A DNA stretch of 47,202 nt from CAWDLX01 sp046728155 (GCA_046728155.1 JBKPDY010000028.1:1-47202), one strand, 5' to 3'. Positions 1-7,995 are shown, counted from the first letter of the stretch. Numbers and translations: made by a program. The notes: generated from the sequence alone by a model not told the origin.

Positions 1-2
1 GT

Positions 3-599
3 ATGTACGCCGTTCGCCGGGGCGCCAGGATGGCCGCTCCGTGGTGGCTCTATCTCATCAGCGGTTTCGCGTGGTTCGTCATTGCGTGGGTGGTGCTCCG
101 GTTCGACCTGCGCTCGGTGACCGCGGTCAGCGTGCTCGCCGGGATCGTCGTCGTGCTGGCGGGCCTGGCCGAGCTGTTCAATGGGTTGGTCGCCCCTGGA
201 TGGCGGTGGCTGCACGCGATCCTCGGCGCCGTCTTCGTCATCACCGGAGTGATCATCTTCTTCCACCCTGGCGACACGTTCGCGATGTTGGCGGCCTTCG
301 TCGGTTGGTACCTGCTGTTCAAGGGGATACTCGACATCTTCCTCGCGTTCGCTACGAAGGACGTCAACGACGCCTGGTGGCTCGGCCTCGTCATCGGCAT
401 AGTGGAGGTGTCTCTCGGCTTCTGGGCGGCCGGCAGCTTCGGCCGCTCGGTCGCCCTCCTCATCGTCTTCGTCGGCGCGATCGCCCTTACCCGCGGCATC
501 ACCGACATCGTGCTCGCCTTCGAACTGCGACGGCTGACCCACGATCCGCGTGCCGCGGAGCTCCGCGGGATGCACCCCGGCGGAATGGCTCCCGCCTGA
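3..599 (+). CDS. HdeD/DUF308 family membrane protein
   Basis: A 198-residue, almost entirely hydrophobic protein with about six predicted membrane segments, arranged as repeated helix pairs typical of the DUF308 (HdeD) family. In Escherichia coli HdeD is linked to acid resistance; the role in actinobacteria is unknown. The C-terminal 25 residues are polar and probably cytoplasmic. The frame has an ATG at position 3 and a second ATG at 30, immediately before the first hydrophobic helix (residues AAPWWLY). The second start fits the family length better, but upstream sequence lies outside the window, so the true start is open. Downstream comes a non-coding stretch with a hairpin repeat, so it is not in an operon with the next gene. 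The family call is fairly secure; the function is not. Confidence 0.8.
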   Translation: MYAVRRGARMAAPWWLYLISGFAWFVIAWVVLRFDLRSVTAVSVLAGIVVVLAGLAELFNGLVAPGWRWLHAILGAVFVITGVIIFFHPGDTFAMLAAFVGWYLLFKGILDIFLAFATKDVNDAWWLGLVIGIVEVSLGFWAAGSFGRSVALLIVFVGAIALTRGITDIVLAFELRRLTHDPRAAELRGMHPGGMAPA

Positions 600-651
600 G
601 CCAGCCGCCGCTCCACCGGACGGACGGCCGATTCGCGCCGTGGTCCGCGGC

Positions 652-715
652 AAGATCCAAGAGAATATCGAGAACGCGCACCGCATCGAATGAATCCGAT
701 ATTCTGTTGGATCTT
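652..715. repeat. Dispersed hairpin repeat, family A, copy 1
   Basis: Two 19-nt arms (652-670 and 697-715) are reverse complements with one mismatch around a 26-nt loop; the consensus arm is AAGATCCAACAGAATATCG. The same arms and loop length recur at 42482-42545, and a variant lies at 19972-20043. It is intergenic, between the DUF308 gene and an ArsR remnant. No transposase or obvious target-site duplication is attached. Confidence 0.85.
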
Positions 716-747
716 CGAGTCGCCTGGTCGGATCTCGGATACGTCTC

Positions 748-1046
748 ATGGTGCCGGACGCCGGCGGGGAGGTCTGCTGCCCGTCGATCGCGAAAACGTC
801 CCTGGATCCGGACCAGGCGGCCGACCTGGCCCGCATGTCAAGGCACTAGGTGACCCGATCCGGTTGCGACTGCTGTCACGGATTACGTCCGCGCGTGACG
901 GTGAGATCTGTGTCTGTGACATTACCGACGACGTCGACGTCTCGGGGCCGACCGTCTCGCACCACCTCGGTACGGATAGGCCACGCGCACCTCGGACGCT
1001 TGCCGTCAACACGTGCACCACGCGCAACATGCATCACATCACGTGA
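748..1046 (+). pseudogene. Degenerate ArsR/SmtB-type repressor remnant
   Basis: Two pieces of an ArsR-family metal(loid) repressor lie in different frames. From the ATG at 748, frame 1 encodes an N-terminus with VCCPS and an acidic helix ending AADLARM, then hits a stop. From about 838, frame 3 continues with VKALGDPIRLRLLSRI, an EICVCDI segment resembling the ArsR thiol metal-binding motif, and SGPTVSHHL, the recognition helix. The join is explained by loss of one base where the family normally reads F-K-A-L-G-D-P. After SHHL the sequence no longer resembles the family: the wing and C-terminal dimer helix are missing. So the gene is broken twice, by a frameshift and by 3' decay. No arsenic or metal transporter gene is nearby. 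A sequencing error could explain the frameshift but not the lost C-terminus. Confidence 0.75.
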
Positions 1047-1103
1047 TCCGTTCACACATCGGGCGTTAGCCTCGTATTACTCGTCGCCATGTCTGCCTCC
1101 GTT

Positions 1104-1121
1104 GTTCACCATCTGTTCATG
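1104..1121 (+). promoter_or_regulatory. PHO-box-like direct repeat upstream of pstS
   Basis: GTTCACC at 1104-1110 and GTTCATG at 1115-1121 are direct repeats with an 11-bp period, the arrangement of the actinobacterial PHO box bound by PhoP. A further GTTCACA lies at 1050-1056. The site is about 90 bp upstream of the pstS start, consistent with phosphate-starvation control. The match is by eye. Confidence 0.65.
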
Positions 1122-1210
1122 TGTGCCCAGTGATCCGGCTACCTCCGACTGGCAGCTTCGCGGGTGTCGGGCGTCCTCAGCCCTGACTTCCTACAGAGAG
1201 GCTTTCAGAG

Positions 1211-2302
1211 GTGACTCGCACCGTGCTTTCACGCCGCATCGTGGCCGGCATCGCCGGCGCCGCGCTTGCCGTACTGACCGTAGCGGGCTGCTCCTCCGGC
1301 TCGAACACGCCGGACTCCTCCAGCTCGTCGGGCGGGTCCAACGCGTACGCAAACTTGACCGGCACGCTCAAGGCTTCCGGCGCCAGCTTCCCCAACAACT
1401 TCTATCAGAAGGCCCTTGACGAGTTTGCAAAGGTCGCTCCGAACGTCGACATCACGTACAATTCCGTCGGCTCCGGTACCGGGAAGAAGGAGTTCGGATC
1501 GGGCATCACCGACTTCGCGGGAACCGACAGCACGGTCAAGCCGACTGACGGTCCGGCACCCGGCTCGTACATCTACGTACCGACCGTAGCGGCTCCCATC
1601 ACCGTGTCGTACAACCTTTCCGGGGTGACCGGGCTGAAGCTCAGCGGCGAGACCTTGGCCAAGATCTTTAGTCGTACGGTGAAGACCTGGAACGACCCGG
1701 CCATCGCCGCGGACAATGCCGGCGTGACCCTGCCCAACAAGCCCATCGTGGTCGTGCACCGGTCCGACGGCTCTGGCACAACCAGCAACTTCACGAAGTT
1801 CCTCGTTGCCGCCGGGGGTTCCGCGTGGACGCTCGGCGCCGGCGACACGGTGGCGTGGCCGGCGGATACCCAAGCGGGAGCCAAGAACACCGGAGTGGCC
1901 CAACTCGTCAAGCAGAGCGACGGTGCCGTCGGCTACGTCGACTACGCCGACGCCAAGGCGGCCGGTCTGGTGACCGCGACGATCAAGAACAAGGCCGGGC
2001 AGTTCGTCGACGCGACGCTCGATGGCGCCTCGGCTGCTCTGGCGGGCGCCACGGTCAACGACGACGGCACCTACAACCCAATCAACGCGCCCGGCGCGGC
2101 CTCCTACCCGATCACGTCGCCGACGTATCTCCTGCTGCGGCCCACCTACTCGGACGCGGCGAAGGCCCAAGCGGTCAAGGGATTCGTGAAGTGGCTGCTC
2201 ACGGACGGTCAGCAGTTCGCCAACGGCGTCGGGTACGCGAAGCTGCCAGATACGTTGCAGCAGAAGGCCCTGGTACAGCTCGACAAGGTCCAGGGTCAGT
2301 AA
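1211..2302 (+). CDS. pstS: Phosphate ABC transporter substrate-binding lipoprotein
   Basis: PstS is the extracytoplasmic phosphate receptor that hands phosphate to the PstCA channel. The 363-residue product starts at GTG 1211, preceded by an AGAG-type ribosome site. It has an Arg-rich N-region, a hydrophobic helix and the lipobox VAGC, with Cys27 as likely lipidation site, followed by a Ser/Gly-rich tether. Phosphate-binding loops typical of the family are visible: ASGASFPNNFY near residue 57, NSVGSGTGKKEF near 85 and RSDGSGTTSNF near 182. Length matches actinobacterial PstS. It leads the pstSCAB cluster; a PHO-box-like repeat lies upstream and a GC-rich hairpin separates it from pstC, which may raise its abundance over the membrane components. 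Confidence 0.97.
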   Translation: MTRTVLSRRIVAGIAGAALAVLTVAGCSSGSNTPDSSSSSGGSNAYANLTGTLKASGASFPNNFYQKALDEFAKVAPNVDITYNSVGSGTGKKEFGSGITDFAGTDSTVKPTDGPAPGSYIYVPTVAAPITVSYNLSGVTGLKLSGETLAKIFSRTVKTWNDPAIAADNAGVTLPNKPIVVVHRSDGSGTTSNFTKFLVAAGGSAWTLGAGDTVAWPADTQAGAKNTGVAQLVKQSDGAVGYVDYADAKAAGLVTATIKNKAGQFVDATLDGASAALAGATVNDDGTYNPINAPGAASYPITSPTYLLLRPTYSDAAKAQAVKGFVKWLLTDGQQFANGVGYAKLPDTLQQKALVQLDKVQGQ

Positions 2303-2321
2303 CGTCTTGTCAACGGCTGGT

Positions 2322-2364
2322 GCCGCCCAAGGATGGGATCTGCTCGGTCCCGCCCTTGGGCGGC
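2322..2364 (+). promoter_or_regulatory. Intercistronic hairpin between pstS and pstC
   Basis: An 11-bp perfect stem (2322-2332 with 2354-2364, arm GCCGCCCAAGG) with a 21-nt loop sits 20 nt after the pstS stop. There is no U-run, so it may act as a partial terminator or as a 3' stabiliser of the pstS message. Confidence 0.6.
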
Positions 2365-2386
2365 CCACTACCTGCGGGAGCAAGAG

Positions 2387-3397
2387 GTGACCACGCAGAC
2401 CTCGGAGAGGCCAGACACGACAAGGCTGACACAACGGGGAATCGGAAGGCTTTCTGATCGCGCGTTCTGGTTGGTAACGCTCATAGCCGGCCTCCTCGTG
2501 TTGGCGATCCTCGCGCTCATCCTTGTCACCACTCTGAATCAGGCCCTGCCGGCACTGCGGTACTCCGGCTTCCGTTTCTTTACCAGTCCGAACTGGGTGC
2601 CGAATGACCCCGATGGTGACGGCCCTCTCGGCCCACAGTTCGGGGCGCTCGCGTTCATCTACGGCACTGGAATCGTCGCCCTCGTCAGTGTGCTCATCGC
2701 GGTGCCCATCTCCATCGGCATTGCGCTATTTCTGACCGAGCTTGCCCCGCGCAGGCTGCGGGGTACGGTCGTCACAGTGATCGATCTGCTGGCTGCTATC
2801 CCGTCCGTCGTCTTCGGTCTGTGGGGCATCATCGTCGTCGCACCGTTCCTGGTGAAGGTGTACGGGGGCGTCCACAACGTGCTCGGCGGCATACCGGTGC
2901 TTGGCAGCCTTTTTGGCGAACCCGTGAGCAGCGGTCGAACGTTCATGACTGCAGGCATCATCGTCGCAATCATGATCATCCCCATCATCACCTCGATCAC
3001 CCGCGAGGTGTTCGCGACCGTCCCCACCGAGGACAAACAAGCCGCGCTCGCACTCGGCGCGACGAGATGGGAGATGATCAAGGGTGCGGTGTTTCCGCAC
3101 AGCTTCGGCGGGATGGTAGGAGCAGTGATGCTCGGCCTTGGGCGCGCGATGGGCGAGACGATCGCCGTTGCTCTGACCGTAGGTGCGGCAACACAGATCG
3201 TCCCGAACCTGTTCGCGAGCGGCAACACGCTCCCGGCAGAAATCGCTTTGAACTTCGGCGACCCCGGTGTCGATCCCGGGCGGTCGGCGCTCATCGCGTG
3301 CGGCGTGGTTCTCTTCGCGATTACTGTGGTCATCAACTACGGTGCACGCCTGATCGTCCGGCGCGCGGAGATCCGTCTGAAGGGAGCGGCTTCGTGA
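2387..3397 (+). CDS. pstC: Phosphate ABC transporter permease PstC
   Basis: PstC forms the membrane channel for phosphate with PstA. I place the start at GTG 2387, preceded by GGGAGCAAGAG, giving about 336 residues; an upstream in-frame start at 2333 would put the pstS-pstC hairpin inside the gene. The first helix (LVTLIAGLLVLAILALILV) is followed by a periplasmic stretch and five more helices. The binding-protein-dependent permease signature is visible in ALALGATRWEMIKGAVFPHSFGGMVGAVMLGLGRAMGET, the EAA loop that contacts PstB. The stop overlaps the pstA start by 4 nt (GTGA), so translation is probably coupled. Confidence 0.96.
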   Translation: MTTQTSERPDTTRLTQRGIGRLSDRAFWLVTLIAGLLVLAILALILVTTLNQALPALRYSGFRFFTSPNWVPNDPDGDGPLGPQFGALAFIYGTGIVALVSVLIAVPISIGIALFLTELAPRRLRGTVVTVIDLLAAIPSVVFGLWGIIVVAPFLVKVYGGVHNVLGGIPVLGSLFGEPVSSGRTFMTAGIIVAIMIIPIITSITREVFATVPTEDKQAALALGATRWEMIKGAVFPHSFGGMVGAVMLGLGRAMGETIAVALTVGAATQIVPNLFASGNTLPAEIALNFGDPGVDPGRSALIACGVVLFAITVVINYGARLIVRRAEIRLKGAAS

Positions 3398-4299
3398 CGG
3401 CTGTGCCCGACCAGATCGCGACCGCGGTGCCGGCGGCGCTCCGCCGCGGCCAGCTTTCCGGGCGTCGTCGTATCACGGATCGGTTGGTACGGGTCGGCAT
3501 CTGGGCTTCGGTGTTAGTCGCCGTTGTCCCGCTCGGGCTCGTCACGTCATACGTCATCGCCAAGGGCTCCCACATCATGAGTTGGGGCTTCCTGACGGAG
3601 CGGACGCCACGGCAGCCTTCAACGGCGGGCGGCGGCATGGGACCCGCCATCGTGGGAACTTTGATTATCACGGCCCTTGCGGCGCTCCTCGCTATTCCCT
3701 TGGGTGTCCTGGGCGCGATCTACCTCAACGAGTATGGCAAGCAGAGCCTCCTCGCACGCACCATCCGCACGATGGCCGACGTTATGACGGGCGTGCCGTC
3801 GATTGTCATGGGCTTGTTCATCTACCTTGCCGTCGTACTAGTCACCAAGGAGCAGAACGGCCTCGCCGCTGGCCTGTCACTCGCGTGTCTCATGTTGCCC
3901 GTCGTCATCCGCGCTAGCGAGGAGATGCTGCGACTCGTACCAGACGAGTTGCGGCAAGCCAGCTCGGCGCTCGGTGCACGAAAGTGGCGAACGACACTCA
4001 CTGTCGTAATACCCGCTGCGCTGTCCGGCATTGTGAGCGGTGCGTTGCTCGCCATCGCTCGGGCTGCCGGCGAGACCGCCGCCATCTTCCTTGTTATCGG
4101 AACGACAATCCGCCCCAACTGGAGTCTGTTCGGCGCCAACACGGCGCTGCCGGCACAGATCTTTTCGAATGCGGCACAGCCCTACGACGCGGCAGTGGAT
4201 CGAGCCTGGGGAGCAGCCCTGACACTTGTCGTCATCGTCCTGGTCGTGACCCTGATCGGCCGACTCTTCGCTGCTCGATTCGCAATCAAGGAACGCTGA
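3394..4299 (+). CDS. pstA: Phosphate ABC transporter permease PstA
   Basis: PstA is the second channel subunit. The GTG at 3394 overlaps the pstC stop and gives 301 residues, the usual size; the frame is open further upstream but that part antiparallels pstC and is not coding. After about 35 cytoplasmic residues come six membrane helices, beginning with VGIWASVLVAVVPLGLVTSYVI. The permease EAA loop is visible at QASSALGARKWRTTLTVVIPAALSGIVSGALLAIARAAGETA. The pstB start follows 5 nt after the stop. Confidence 0.96.
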   Translation: MTAVPDQIATAVPAALRRGQLSGRRRITDRLVRVGIWASVLVAVVPLGLVTSYVIAKGSHIMSWGFLTERTPRQPSTAGGGMGPAIVGTLIITALAALLAIPLGVLGAIYLNEYGKQSLLARTIRTMADVMTGVPSIVMGLFIYLAVVLVTKEQNGLAAGLSLACLMLPVVIRASEEMLRLVPDELRQASSALGARKWRTTLTVVIPAALSGIVSGALLAIARAAGETAAIFLVIGTTIRPNWSLFGANTALPAQIFSNAAQPYDAAVDRAWGAALTLVVIVLVVTLIGRLFAARFAIKER

Positions 4300-4304
4300 C
4301 TCTC

Positions 4305-5207
4305 ATGACCGACAAGAGCAATCCGACTGAGGTGAACATGACTAACGTGAGTGAGCGCGCGAGCGTTACGGTCGGCGCTCCCGAGGTAGGACGCGGGCGT
4401 GTCGGCTCGGGTCCGCCGGCACCGTCGCCGGCCAAGGAGGTCTTCAACCTTAGCAACGTCAGCGTCTTCTACGGCGACTACGAGGCCGTTCGGGGGACGA
4501 CGATGACGATTGGCAAGAACGAGATCACAGCTCTTATCGGCCCGTCGGGGTGCGGCAAATCCACTGTGTTGCGTTCGCTGAACAGAATGAATGATCTCAT
4601 CCCAGGCGCACGGGTGGCGGGTCGGGTTTTGTTTCACGGAACCGACCTGTATGCGCCCGAGGTAGATCCGATACAGGTACGCCGCCGCATAGGCATGGTG
4701 TTCCAGAAGCCGAATCCTTTCCCGAAGTCAATTTACGAGAACGTTGCCTATGGACTGCGAATCAACAACATCAAAGGCAACATGGACGATATGGTCGAGC
4801 AGGCCCTGCGAGGTGCTGCGCTCTGGGACGAGGTCAAGGGCAAGCTGAAGCAGAGCGGTCTGGCCCTCTCCGGTGGCCAGCAGCAGCGGCTGTGCATCGC
4901 TCGGGCAATCGCGGTGAAGCCCGAAGTGATCCTGATGGACGAACCGTGTTCGGCACTCGACCCGATCGCCACGTCGGCGATCGAAGACCTGATGTACGAG
5001 CTGGCATTCGAATACACGATCGTGATCGTCACGCACAACATGCAGCAGGCGGCACGCGTGAGCAACCGAACGGCGTTCTTCACCGCAGAGGTCGATGACA
5101 AGGGCGTGCGACACGGACGACTCGTGGAGTACGACACCACACCCAAGATGTTCACCAATCCCACACAAAAGCGCACCGAGGACTACATCACCGGTCGCTT
5201 TGGATAA
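4305..5207 (+). CDS. pstB: Phosphate ABC transporter ATP-binding protein PstB
   Basis: PstB hydrolyses ATP to drive the PstCA channel. The Walker A motif GPSGCGKST is at residues 79-87, the Q-loop lies in MVFQKPNPFPKS, the ABC signature is LSGGQQQR, Walker B is VILMDEPCSALD and the switch His is in VTHNMQQA, all intact. The C-terminal EYDTTPKMFTNPTQKRTEDYITGRFG is a PstB hallmark. The ATG at 4305 gives 300 residues, with some 45 extra at the N-terminus compared with the usual 255-270. A second ATG at 4338 has the better ribosome site (GAGGTG) and would remove 11 residues. The stop overlaps the start of the downstream regulator gene by one base. Confidence 0.96.
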   Translation: MTDKSNPTEVNMTNVSERASVTVGAPEVGRGRVGSGPPAPSPAKEVFNLSNVSVFYGDYEAVRGTTMTIGKNEITALIGPSGCGKSTVLRSLNRMNDLIPGARVAGRVLFHGTDLYAPEVDPIQVRRRIGMVFQKPNPFPKSIYENVAYGLRINNIKGNMDDMVEQALRGAALWDEVKGKLKQSGLALSGGQQQRLCIARAIAVKPEVILMDEPCSALDPIATSAIEDLMYELAFEYTIVIVTHNMQQAARVSNRTAFFTAEVDDKGVRHGRLVEYDTTPKMFTNPTQKRTEDYITGRFG

Positions 5208-6106
5208 TGTCTGGAAACAGGAAGTCGACAAAGCCTGTGACCTCAGTGCTGACGCCGATGACGCCAGGGGTGCGGCCCTCGTGGGAGATGCCGTCGACAA
5301 ACCCCCGCGCTGGATTCCTGCTACTCGTGGCGGAGTCGGACGAAGCGCAGGCGACCGCTGTGCAGGAAATGTTGACAGAACACCAGATCACGGCGGTGGT
5401 ATGCCGTGACGGTGCGCAGGCGCTAATTGCGGCGGGCGCAGAGCATCCTGACGCGGTGTTGGCGGCCGCATCGCTGCCTGAGCTTGGCGGGGCTGCGCTG
5501 GCCAGGGCACTGTCAGCCCGGACGGCCATACCGGTCGTCGTCGGCGTCGGGGACGATGACGGTCCGGCGGCCGCCGCGGCTCTTAGAGCTGGAGCGACCG
5601 CTTGCGTCGCACGACCCTACCGGCTACGTGAACTCATGCCGATCCTGCGCTCCATCCGTCCCGACGGCGTAACCGCGCTTCAGCCTGTCCTGGAGTGTGG
5701 GGCGCTGCGGCTTGACCCGGGCTTGCTTGAGGTCAGGCTGCACGGAGACGTTGTCCGGATGCCGATGAGAGAGCTTCGGCTCCTGCAGATGTTCATGGCA
5801 AACGCTGGGCGCGTTGTCAGCCGTCAACAGATACTTGAGGCTGTATGGGGCGGACAGCCCGGCTCGAACACTGTCACCGTGCATGTTCAACGGCTTCGTC
5901 AGCGGCTTGGCGATGATCGGGACGACCCCCAGATGATTCTGGCCGTGCGAGGCGTGGGATACCGTCTCGTGCCGCCGCCCCGCCACGATGATGTACGCGA
6001 CGACGGTCTCGGCGGGCGCGCACCCGAAAGATCTCCCGTTTCACGGCAAGGTGCTCGCCGAGCCGTGCCCATTCGTCAGCCGCGTGCTCACCAAGCCGAC
6101 CCCTGA
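5207..6106 (+). CDS. OmpR/PhoB-type regulator with degenerate receiver domain
   Basis: A 299-residue transcription regulator. Residues 36-150 have the receiver fold and 165-255 form a PhoB-like winged helix (ELRLLQMFMANAGRVVSRQQILEAVWG, then TVHVQRLRQRLG and RGVGYRL). The receiver is stripped of its chemistry: aligned with PhoB, the phosphoacceptor Asp is Ala87 (PDAVLAAASLP), the switch Thr is Val114, the conserved Lys is Arg136, and one acidic-pocket residue is Ser44. It is therefore probably not controlled by a histidine kinase. The ATG overlaps the pstB stop, so it is translated with the phosphate transporter. No kinase gene is adjacent. About 40 residues after the winged helix are Arg-rich and probably disordered. 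Autoregulation of the pst operon or a phosphate-metabolism role is inference. Confidence 0.85.
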   Translation: MSGNRKSTKPVTSVLTPMTPGVRPSWEMPSTNPRAGFLLLVAESDEAQATAVQEMLTEHQITAVVCRDGAQALIAAGAEHPDAVLAAASLPELGGAALARALSARTAIPVVVGVGDDDGPAAAAALRAGATACVARPYRLRELMPILRSIRPDGVTALQPVLECGALRLDPGLLEVRLHGDVVRMPMRELRLLQMFMANAGRVVSRQQILEAVWGGQPGSNTVTVHVQRLRQRLGDDRDDPQMILAVRGVGYRLVPPPRHDDVRDDGLGGRAPERSPVSRQGARRAVPIRQPRAHQADP

Positions 6107-6244
6107 TCATTGGCGCATTCCGGCCCGCTTCGCCCCCGCCTCCGGGTCGTCAATGCGCGCCGTCAGTCCTCGCTCGAACCGTACGTAGTCGAGCGCCTTG
6201 ATATCGCCGACCTCGGCCAGTCGTTTGTCGTCCTCCAGCTCCAC
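6107..6244 (-). CDS. Possible small protein downstream of the kinase
   Basis: An open frame of 45 codons from GTG 6244, ending at 6107 and convergent with the regulator gene. The product is charged and helical (VELEDDKRLAEVGDIKALDYVRFERGLTARIDDPEAGAKRAG), and the codons show strong G/C preference in third position, as expected of real genes here. It is in the same frame as the upstream kinase and begins soon after that stop, so it could be a separate small gene or a former C-terminal extension of the kinase. I recognise no family and no convincing ribosome site. Confidence 0.35.
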   Translation of the reverse strand: MELEDDKRLAEVGDIKALDYVRFERGLTARIDDPEAGAKRAGMRQ

Positions 6245-6283
6245 CCGCAGGCGTTGGGCTTCGCGGGAATGCCGGCTTACACG

Positions 6284-6946
6284 TCAGCTCCGGCGCAACA
6301 CGACGTCGGCGTACGGGCGGCTCGCCTCGACGACTCTCGCGTTCGCTTCGTCGCTGCGGTAGACCCAGTCCAGCGCGTCCGGTTCGGGGAGGCCGAACGA
6401 GACCTGACGACGGATCAGCCCCGCCACCCGCTTACGCGATGGCGCCTCCACATAGATGGTGAGGTCGAACAGTTCGCGCAGAGTCCCCCACGGCCGGTCC
6501 GGCACGAGGAGGTAGTTTCCCTCGGCGATGACGAGCCGGGTCGGGCCGTACACCGGGATGACCCCCCCGACGGACTCGTGCACGACCCGGCTGTACGCGG
6601 GTGCGTACACCAGCTCCTCGCCGGCCCTTATCCGCCGAAGCAGCTGGACGAAACCGTCAGCGTCGAACGTCTCCGGAGCTCCCTTGCGGTCCGCGAGCCC
6701 CAGCCGAGCAAGCTCCACATTGGATAAGTGAAACCCGTCCATCGGTACGGCTACCGCCGCCGGTACACCGGTGCCGTCGTCTCCGGTCGTGGCGAACTCG
6801 GCGGCCAGCGCCTGAGCGAGGGTGGACTTTCCCGCGCCGGGCGCACCGGCGATACCGACCAGCACCCGACCCGGCGCGGCGAGCCGCGGGAGCACGAGAT
6901 CGCGGGCCGCGTCGAGGAGCTCGGGCCGGCTCAGGCGTCGTCCCAT
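6284..6946 (-). CDS. Uridine-kinase-like nucleoside/sugar kinase family protein
   Basis: A 220-residue P-loop kinase of the phosphoribulokinase/uridine kinase/pantothenate kinase group. The Walker A motif GAPGAGKST lies near residue 34, PMDGFHLSN near 68 supplies the catalytic Asp region typical of these kinases, and IAEGNYLLVPD and an Arg-rich lid (RKRVAGLIRRQ) follow. Such actinobacterial proteins are usually annotated as nucleoside/nucleotide kinase family or fructose-transport kinase; the real substrate cannot be read from the sequence. The ATG at 6946 lies 16 nt inside the end of the ABC permease gene, so it is the last gene of a minus-strand operon ATPase-permease-kinase. Any link to the exporter is only positional. 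Confidence 0.85.
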   Translation of the reverse strand: MGRRLSRPELLDAARDLVLPRLAAPGRVLVGIAGAPGAGKSTLAQALAAEFATTGDDGTGVPAAVAVPMDGFHLSNVELARLGLADRKGAPETFDADGFVQLLRRIRAGEELVYAPAYSRVVHESVGGVIPVYGPTRLVIAEGNYLLVPDRPWGTLRELFDLTIYVEAPSRKRVAGLIRRQVSFGLPEPDALDWVYRSDEANARVVEASRPYADVVLRRS

Positions 6947-7995
6947 CGGAACAGCGTCCCGGCGATGACGGCCACCACGACGGCGAAGGCGAGCAGGATG
7001 CTCAGTTGGGGCACGACACTCGCCGGACCCTGGCCGCGAACCATGACGGCCTGCATGCCGTCGACCAGATGTCGCAGCGGTAGGGCCTTGGAGATGCTCT
7101 GCAGCCAGCCGGGTGCCCCCTGCAACGGGAAGAACGCGCCCGAGAGGAACGCCATCGGCAGGACGATGAGGTTGGCGACCGCGCTCCCGGCCTCCGGCGT
7201 CTTGGCGAACGAACCGGCCAGCAGACCGATGGCGAGGAACGCGAGCGTGCCGGCGATGATGAGCGGGATCGCCATCCACCAGTACGCCGACAGTCGCAGC
7301 CCGAAGTACGGGATGGACGCGACCCCGATGAATATGGCCATCTGAACGAGGGCGATGAGGATGCTGACGCCGACCCGGGCGCTGATGATGGAGGTGGTCC
7401 GCACAGGCGCGAGGCGTAGCCGGCGCAGGATCTTCTTCTGCCGCCATGTCACCAGAGTCAGCGCGGCGCCGAAGGTGGCGCCGGTCGCGATCGCCCAGCC
7501 GAGCAGGCCCGGTGTGATGTACTGGATCGTCTTGAGCGACTCGTCCTCGACCTGTGCGGGGCGCAGGGTGAACGCCGGTGAAACGTGAGCGACGACCAGG
7601 TTGCCACCGTCCACAAGGGAGTTGAACAGCCCTTGAACGGTGCCGGCCTTCACCTGGTCGGCCGCGGAGTAGTGCAGCACGATGGCTCGCCCGTCCTGCT
7701 CGACGGCGGCGTCCACGTCGCCCCGGCGTACCTGCGCGAGCGCGTCATCGCGGTTGCTGTCCGGCGTCAATTCGAGCACCTGGTCGAGCTGGCCCCGCTG
7801 CTCGGCCGGAATCTGGTCGAGCAGGGAGACCGCGCCGATCTGCAGCACGTGCACCCGTGGTGCCGTCTGGTTACCGAAGATCCCACCGAAGAGGACGAGG
7901 AACATGAGAGGGAACAGCACGGTGAAGAAGAGTGCCGTACGGTCCCGGAAGAAGCCGAGCGCCATGGCGCGTGACAGACTTCGCAGGCCCGTCAT
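6931..7995 (-). CDS. ABC-2 type exporter permease
   Basis: A 354-residue membrane protein with ABC-2 transporter topology: one N-terminal helix (FFTVLFPLMFLVLFGGIFG, residues about 22-40), a large extracytoplasmic domain of about 130 residues, then five clustered helices starting near residue 165 (GLLGWAIATGATFGAALTLV). The cytoplasmic segment WRQKKILRRLRLAPVRTTSI is the usual coupling region of drug and daunorubicin-type exporters. The start codon overlaps the ATPase stop (7992-7995), so the two are co-translated and form one exporter. The substrate is unknown; antibiotic, lipid or polyketide export are all possible for this family. Confidence 0.93.
   Translation of the reverse strand: MTGLRSLSRAMALGFFRDRTALFFTVLFPLMFLVLFGGIFGNQTAPRVHVLQIGAVSLLDQIPAEQRGQLDQVLELTPDSNRDDALAQVRRGDVDAAVEQDGRAIVLHYSAADQVKAGTVQGLFNSLVDGGNLVVAHVSPAFTLRPAQVEDESLKTIQYITPGLLGWAIATGATFGAALTLVTWRQKKILRRLRLAPVRTTSIISARVGVSILIALVQMAIFIGVASIPYFGLRLSAYWWMAIPLIIAGTLAFLAIGLLAGSFAKTPEAGSAVANLIVLPMAFLSGAFFPLQGAPGWLQSISKALPLRHLVDGMQAVMVRGQGPASVVPQLSILLAFAVVVAVIAGTLFRWDDA

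Noticed and set aside
690..1046. Intact 118-residue ArsR-like protein starting at 690
   Set aside because: Its first 50 residues run through a hairpin repeat and do not resemble ArsR; the real N-terminus is in another frame, so I call a pseudogene.
1229..2434. 401-codon frame antisense to pstS
   Set aside because: Covers pstS in full, whose lipobox and phosphate loops are unambiguous; product is Arg/Gly-rich without family.
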